From: an uncultured Planctomycetota bacterium
Lineage (GTDB): Bacteria > Planctomycetota > Phycisphaerae > Phycisphaerales > UBA5793
Direction: 5' to 3'
Assembly: GCA_900696685.1 (NCBI GenBank)
Contig: CAADHA010000023.1
Span: forward strand, 1 to 36,014
Length of the DNA: 36,014 nucleotides
The notes under the pieces are model-generated. The model made no database searches. It saw nothing but the letters and a program-made list of their open reading frames with translations, and was not told where the DNA came from. This document shows, piece by piece, positions 32,104 to 36,014 of the stretch. The stretch's first letter is position 1. Each line of letters begins with the position of its first letter. The translations under genes and the position numbers were made by a program.

Positions 32104-32400
32104 ATGGCCGACGACCTCACCATCCGCCGGTTTCAGTCGATCATTCGCGACCGCTACTACGCGACGGACCTGGCGCGCGGCAGTGCTGCCACGTTCCTGT
32201 GGTTCGCGGAGGAAGTCGGCGAACTCGCCAGCGCCCTTGGCGAGAAGCAGCGGGGCCAGGGGCGCGGCGACAACCTCGAAGAGGAGTTCGCCGACGTCTT
32301 CGCCTGGCTCTGCACGCTGGCGAACATCAACGACGTCGACCTCGAGCACGCGCTGCGCAAGTACACGATCGGCGGCGGCCCGGCGGGGACCAAGTCGTGA
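32104..32400 (+). CDS. MazG-like nucleotide pyrophosphohydrolase
   Basis: The 98-aa all-alpha protein belongs to the MazG/all-alpha NTP-PPase group, which splits nucleoside triphosphates into monophosphate and pyrophosphate. The metal-binding residues are visible as EEVGE (Glu36, Glu37, Glu40) and EEEFADV (Glu61, Asp64), the family pattern ExxE and ExxD. The following helix, FAWLCTLANINDVDLEHAL, is typical. The last residues are a short Gly-rich tail. Its stop overlaps the trpA start (GTGA at 32397-32400), so the two are translationally coupled. The substrate is unknown. House-cleaning of damaged nucleotides is the usual role, but coupling to trpA suggests a possible biosynthetic context. Confidence 0.88.
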   Translation: MADDLTIRRFQSIIRDRYYATDLARGSAATFLWFAEEVGELASALGEKQRGQGRGDNLEEEFADVFAWLCTLANINDVDLEHALRKYTIGGGPAGTKS

Positions 32401-33218
32401 GCGCCGGCCGCATCGAGGCCATCTTCGCCGAGCATCGCGCCGCGGGCCGCACCGCCCTCATGCCCTTCATCACTGCGGGCTTTCCCGACCTGGAAACGAC
32501 GATGCGGCTGGTTCCCGCGCTGGCGCGCGCCGGTGCAGCGGTCTGCGAGATCGGCATCCCCTTCTCCGACCCCATCGCCGACGGCCCCGTCATCGCGTCT
32601 TCAATGCACGAGGCGCTGGCGTGCGGCCTGCGCCTCGAGCGTGTGCTCGAGACGGTAAGAGTTGTGCGGCCGCAGACCGCAATGGGCCTGGTCGCAATGG
32701 TGAGTTGGTCGATTGTTCATCGGCGCGGCGGGGCAGCATTCATCGAAGCCTGCGCCGAGTGCGGGTTCGACGGCCTGATCTTCCCCGACCTGCCGCTTGA
32801 AGAGTCGGGCCAGGCGCGAGACCTGGCCGCCCGCGCCGGCCTGGCGTGCTCTCTGCTGATCGCCCCGACCACGCCGCCCGCGCGGGCCGCGGCGATCGCC
32901 CGTGCTTCCACCGGGTTTGTCTACCTGCTCGCCCGCACCGGCATCACGGGCGTGCGCGAGGAGGCGCCCGAGATCGAGTCGCGCGTAAGAGCGCTGCGCG
33001 AGGCGACGGACCTGCCGATCGCGTGCGGCTTCGGTATCGGCTCGCCCGCGGCCGTTCGCGCCGTAACGCAACACGCCGACGCCGCGATCGTGGGCAGCGC
33101 GATCGTGCAGCGGCTCGCCTCGATGCGCGATGCGCCCGCGGCGCAGAGAGTTGAGGCGATCGAGTTGTTCGTGCGCGAACTGGCGTCGGGGCTCTCGCCG
33201 CGCGCCGCGACCGCTTGA
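32397..33218 (+). CDS. trpA: Tryptophan synthase alpha subunit
   Basis: The 273-aa TIM-barrel enzyme cleaves indole-3-glycerol phosphate to indole and glyceraldehyde 3-phosphate, passing indole to TrpB. Catalytic residues are Glu51 and Asp62 in VCEIGIPFSDPIADGPVIA. Further signatures are FITAGFPD, FDGLIFPDLPLEES, SLLIAPTTP, LLARTGITGV and CGFGIGSP near the phosphate site. The GTG start overlaps the stop of the mazG-like gene by 4 nt, and this start gives the normal family N-terminus. trpB and the other trp genes are not in the window, so the pathway is split on this chromosome. It ends 12 nt from the convergent DUF4159 gene. Confidence 0.96.
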   Translation: MSAGRIEAIFAEHRAAGRTALMPFITAGFPDLETTMRLVPALARAGAAVCEIGIPFSDPIADGPVIASSMHEALACGLRLERVLETVRVVRPQTAMGLVAMVSWSIVHRRGGAAFIEACAECGFDGLIFPDLPLEESGQARDLAARAGLACSLLIAPTTPPARAAAIARASTGFVYLLARTGITGVREEAPEIESRVRALREATDLPIACGFGIGSPAAVRAVTQHADAAIVGSAIVQRLASMRDAPAAQRVEAIELFVRELASGLSPRAATA

Positions 33219-33230
33219 TCGAGAGCGCGG

Positions 33231-35693
33231 TCAGTCCCCATCGTCCGATCGCCCGCCGGCGCGCCGCTTCATTCCGTATTCGACCAGGTTGCCCAGCAGC
33301 ATGGCCGCGTGGTCGGTCGTGTATCCGCTCACGCCCCAGCACGGCTGCCCGAGCAGGGCGTTGCTGAGGTCTTCACGGCTGACGAAGAAGCGCAGATCGT
33401 CTTCGCGTCCATCCTCATGAAGTGCCCGCAGTCGCGGGCGCGTCTCTCGCACGCCGAACTTCTCCAGGGAGTAGAGACGATAGGAAACGTTCGAGCAGTC
33501 CGTGCCGCCTTCAAGTCCCTCGCCGGTGATGACGGGATGCCGCGCCGGGCGGCGGAAGCGTGCGCCGGGCATGAAGGATTCGACGAACTCCTCGGCGCTG
33601 CGCCCGAAAGCGCCCGTGCCGCCGACGTTCTCGAAGAGCACCGTCCCCCCGCGCCGGACATATGCCCGCAGCGCCCGCGCCTGCACCTCGGTGAACTTGT
33701 GCTCAGCCGTGCCCCGCACGATGAGAAGCGCCGCATCCGCGGCTGAAGAGTCGTCAATCGTCTCCAGAGGCGCGTCGATGATCGTTGCATCCAGGCCGCG
33801 TGAAGTGCGCAGGCGCAGGGCGAGCAGTTCGTCGGCGGCCCGCTCGGGGTTCCAGTTGCCTTCATGCACGGCCCGCACCAGGGTAACGGGCCGCAGATTC
33901 GCCTCCCTCGCGCGAGGCGAGCCGCGCATCACCTGCTCCTCGTTGAGGAGAAGCTTGCGGTTGAGGCGCGGCGTGGTGAGGCCTCGCTCCGAGGCGTAGT
34001 AGTACACGTTGCTGAGCATGGCGAAGTCATCGCGCCGGAGGTTGACGTCGTTGATCTGGAGTGCCGCCCCAACGTCGCGCTGCGGGCAGTGGATGATCAA
34101 CTCGCGCACGCCGTTGCTCAGGCCCTCGAGCGCGCCCGGGCGCTCCACCGGCGCCGAGAGCGTGTAGACGAAGTGGTCCGCCGGCAGCGGCCGCCACTGG
34201 TAACTCGGGTACATCGCTCGCCCCAGCGCCTTCACCGCGTCGGTGAAGCGCGGGTTGCCCGCGTCGGCATTGGTCAACAGCAGGCCGCCGAGGTCGAGGT
34301 AGCGCCTGAGGCGCTCCAGCGTCGTGAAACGCGGGTCGTTCCCCCGGGTGCGCCTGTGCACCTCCTCCTCGTGCTCGGCGAGGTAGGCGAAGGCCTCGTG
34401 CCCTGCCAGGTAGACCATCGGCCCGTCAAACCACTCCTCCAGCGGCGACGAGACGTCGAGTATCTGCCAGCTGAGCCGCTGCTCCGTCTCCTGACCGATC
34501 CAGTTTGAGAGGTTCGCCACGTCGCGCGGCCGGCTGTTCCACGCGAAGGCGTCATCACGCAACTTGCTCACGACGATCGGCACGCGGCCGTGCGCCAGAA
34601 ACATCAGCCCGAAGGCCAACTGGACGATGGGGCTTTCGACACTGCCCGTGGTGCGGATGCGCGCCTTGGGCGTGAAGCCGGTCAGCGCCCCCGTTTCCGG
34701 ATCGGTCACGCCGTCGCACAGGCGGTTGATGATCTCGGCGGCGCCTGCGCGGAACCAGTCGTGCCGGCCGAAGCGCTTGTACCCGCTCGCCAGCCCGACT
34801 CGCTCCACGCCGTAGAGGTAATAGAACAAGTACGTCTGGTCCGAGTCGGGGTTGAGACCGGGATGCCGATCGACGGCGAAGTTCTGTCCGAACCATTCGA
34901 TGCCGCGCGCCATGGCCTTCTGCGGGTCCGTGTCGCGCACGCCGGGCTTGAGATACTCGTCGGCGTGAAGGAAGTCCTGCGTGATGAACAGGCAGGTCAG
35001 GCCCGCGGCCGTCATTGACCCGCGCGCCTCGCCGAACTGCGGCCGGTAGTTCCATCCGCCGCCGGCCAGTTGCGTGCGCAGGTAGTGATCCTCGACGCGC
35101 TGCCAGAGGCGCTTGGGGATCTCGTGGTTGCGCTTGGCCGCCTCCCACAGGCCCAGCACGCCGTACTGCGTCAGCGAGTTGTCATAGCCCGACTCCATCG
35201 GGATGCTCGTGTAGGCCCACGAACCCGAGGAGAATCCGTAGGAGCGCAGCAGCCAGTCGCGGTCGTCGGCCAGGAGCGGGCCGAAACGCTCGGGAAGCAG
35301 CGCCCAGATGTGCGCCCGCAGCGAGCGGACGTAGGTGTAATCGGGTTTCTGGGCGCGGAGGAAGTCGATCGCGGGCTGGAGACGAGGCTCCTGGTAACTC
35401 TGCCCCGAGGCGAGCAGGGCGAGGACGGCAATGGTGGTCTGGCCCGTGATGTGCGTGTTGAGGATCGCCATCGCCGGGTCGTTGGAGAGGCTCTCCCACG
35501 TTCCGGCGTTGTTCTGGCGTGCGTAAAGACCATCGCGGATCGCCTCGATCGCCCACTGGATTTCGCGGTCGGTGAGGTTCTCCGCGGCAACGATGGGCGG
35601 ATCGGGGCGGCCCTGGGCGAGGCAAGCGGTGATGGCGGCCAGCGCTGCCGCTGCAACTCCTGCCGCCGGAATGACGCGGGTCGATCGTCGCAT
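33231..35693 (-). CDS. Secreted toroid protein with two DUF4159-like modules
   Basis: The 820-aa product has a signal peptide (AAGVAAAALAAITACLAQG). Residues ~40-380 are terpenoid-cyclase-like toroid repeats (GLYARQNNAGTW; GFSSGSWAYTS; YLRTQLAGGGWNYRPQ; DSDQTYLFYYLYGVER) without the squalene-cyclase DxDD. The first DUF4159-like module (~370-545) shows LEEWFDGPMVYLAGH, RYLDLGGLLLTNADAG and LPADHFVYTL. The second (~600-805) shows VRAVHEGNWNPERAADELL, AYVRRGGTVLFENVGG, FFVSREDLSNALLGQ and VSGY. This is a recognised planctomycete architecture of unknown function; the glutamine-amidotransferase-like fold of DUF4159 lacks visible catalytic residues. It follows another secreted-protein gene on the same strand and is related to the toroid gene at 28019-29143. 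Confidence 0.88.
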   Translation of the reverse strand: MRRSTRVIPAAGVAAAALAAITACLAQGRPDPPIVAAENLTDREIQWAIEAIRDGLYARQNNAGTWESLSNDPAMAILNTHITGQTTIAVLALLASGQSYQEPRLQPAIDFLRAQKPDYTYVRSLRAHIWALLPERFGPLLADDRDWLLRSYGFSSGSWAYTSIPMESGYDNSLTQYGVLGLWEAAKRNHEIPKRLWQRVEDHYLRTQLAGGGWNYRPQFGEARGSMTAAGLTCLFITQDFLHADEYLKPGVRDTDPQKAMARGIEWFGQNFAVDRHPGLNPDSDQTYLFYYLYGVERVGLASGYKRFGRHDWFRAGAAEIINRLCDGVTDPETGALTGFTPKARIRTTGSVESPIVQLAFGLMFLAHGRVPIVVSKLRDDAFAWNSRPRDVANLSNWIGQETEQRLSWQILDVSSPLEEWFDGPMVYLAGHEAFAYLAEHEEEVHRRTRGNDPRFTTLERLRRYLDLGGLLLTNADAGNPRFTDAVKALGRAMYPSYQWRPLPADHFVYTLSAPVERPGALEGLSNGVRELIIHCPQRDVGAALQINDVNLRRDDFAMLSNVYYYASERGLTTPRLNRKLLLNEEQVMRGSPRAREANLRPVTLVRAVHEGNWNPERAADELLALRLRTSRGLDATIIDAPLETIDDSSAADAALLIVRGTAEHKFTEVQARALRAYVRRGGTVLFENVGGTGAFGRSAEEFVESFMPGARFRRPARHPVITGEGLEGGTDCSNVSYRLYSLEKFGVRETRPRLRALHEDGREDDLRFFVSREDLSNALLGQPCWGVSGYTTDHAAMLLGNLVEYGMKRRAGGRSDDGD

Positions 35694-35804
35694 CTCAAGG
35701 TACAGGATGCCCGCCGCCTCACACCACTGGCGGGATCATCATGCAACGATATGCGGTCCTCCCGCCTCTGCCCTCGGCAAATCGCCGTTGTGAGCCACAC
35801 GACG

Positions 35805-35823
35805 CGCGGCAGAATGTGCCGCG
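35805..35823 (-). terminator. Hairpin after the right-edge gene (terminator-like)
   Basis: On the minus strand, CGCGGCA (35823-35817), a 5-nt loop and TGCCGCG (35811-35805) form a perfect 7-bp stem starting 4 nt past the stop codon of the right-edge gene. No U tract follows, so it may stop transcription weakly before the DUF4159 gene. Confidence 0.45.
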
Positions 35824-35827
35824 GCTC

Positions 35828-36013
35828 TCAGTTCTCCGTCTTGAGCAGCGCCCACGCCGGGGGGGAGACTTCGCATGAGCGGTGATCGACGGCCTGGAGG
35901 ACGTAGAGGCCCAACACATTGGCGGGAATGAACACGTTGAAGATCGCGCGCCCGTCGGGGCCGGCGACGGCGGTTGCGGCGAGGCGCGGATCGACGATGT
36001 CGATCATGGCGCC
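35828..36013 (-). CDS. 3' end of a secreted protein (C-terminal beta module)
   Basis: Sixty-one codons are visible, ending in TGA (35828-35830); the 5' part lies beyond the window. The peptide contains IDIVDPRLAATAVAGPDGRA, FNVFIPANVLGLYVLQAVD and HRSCEVS, then an Ala/Leu tail. The pattern GPDGRA...IPAN..G....QAVD..SCEVS matches the C-terminal module of the beta-propeller protein at 21659-23374 and of the left-edge gene. The N-terminal content is unknown. It is co-directional with the DUF4159 gene, which starts 134 nt downstream, with a hairpin in between. Confidence 0.7.
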   Translation of the reverse strand, partial: GAMIDIVDPRLAATAVAGPDGRAIFNVFIPANVLGLYVLQAVDHRSCEVSPPAWALLKTEN

Positions 36014-36014
36014 G

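Noticed and set aside
1..36014. CRISPR array, rRNA, tRNA, prophage, toxin-antitoxin or known defence system
   Set aside because: No regularly spaced repeats, RNA gene signatures, phage genes or defence-gene motifs were seen on either strand. The MazG-like protein has no MazF/MazE partner and is coupled to trpA.

Overview
The window is a GC-rich bacterial chromosome segment with no rRNA, tRNA, CRISPR array or intact insertion sequence. The gene content points to a planctomycete, most likely of the Phycisphaerae type. The main clues are secreted proteins with terpenoid-cyclase-like alpha/alpha toroids and DUF4159 modules, a very long DUF4175-like membrane/coiled-coil protein next to a Gln-rich partner, and several secreted proteins ending in the same Gly/Pro-rich beta module with a terminal SN or CxxS motif. 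This assignment comes from family recognition; no search was run.

Layout. Positions 1-127 hold the 3' end of a secreted-protein gene. It converges on rpmA (L27), which follows a small secreted protein of unknown function (609-1235, minus). Positions 1427-6322 read rightwards: a two-domain GNAT protein, an ABCB-type exporter, lysS and rpmB (L28). Positions 6323-7164 are non-coding. They hold a decayed fragment of an AhpD-like peroxidase-related gene and a long structured leader in front of the dnaG-rpoD operon (7165-11004). A secreted metallophosphoesterase with a CBM9-like tail follows, converging on a cyclophilin. Next come a small four-helix membrane protein, an unusually short uvrC, and a divergent orphan ABC ATPase.

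Positions 16655-21503 (minus) are an RND efflux pair, with the adaptor gene before the pump. A clear intrinsic terminator separates it from an SBBP-type beta-propeller protein. Positions 23782-30384 (plus) form a tightly coupled four-gene operon: DUF4175-like protein, Gln-rich secreted protein, toroid protein, NPCBM-like protein. I regard it as the best candidate for an undescribed cell-envelope system. The right end holds a possible 56-aa protein, a PAP2 phosphatase fused to DUF4214-like repeats, a MazG-like/trpA pair, a toroid plus tandem-DUF4159 protein, and the 3' end of another secreted protein.

How the genes fit together. Most are housekeeping: translation (rpmA, rpmB, lysS), replication and transcription initiation (dnaG, rpoD), repair (uvrC) and tryptophan synthesis (trpA). 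Between them lie envelope genes for export, efflux and secreted structural proteins. Several starts without a Shine-Dalgarno sequence (lysS, uvrC, the orphan ABC ATPase, the mazG-like gene) have a TANNAT-like -10 box exactly 9 nt before the ATG. This suggests leaderless or nearly leaderless transcripts. Other genes (rpmA, rpmB, rpoD, the adaptor gene, the beta-propeller gene, the DUF4175-like gene) have ordinary GGAG/AAGGA sites.
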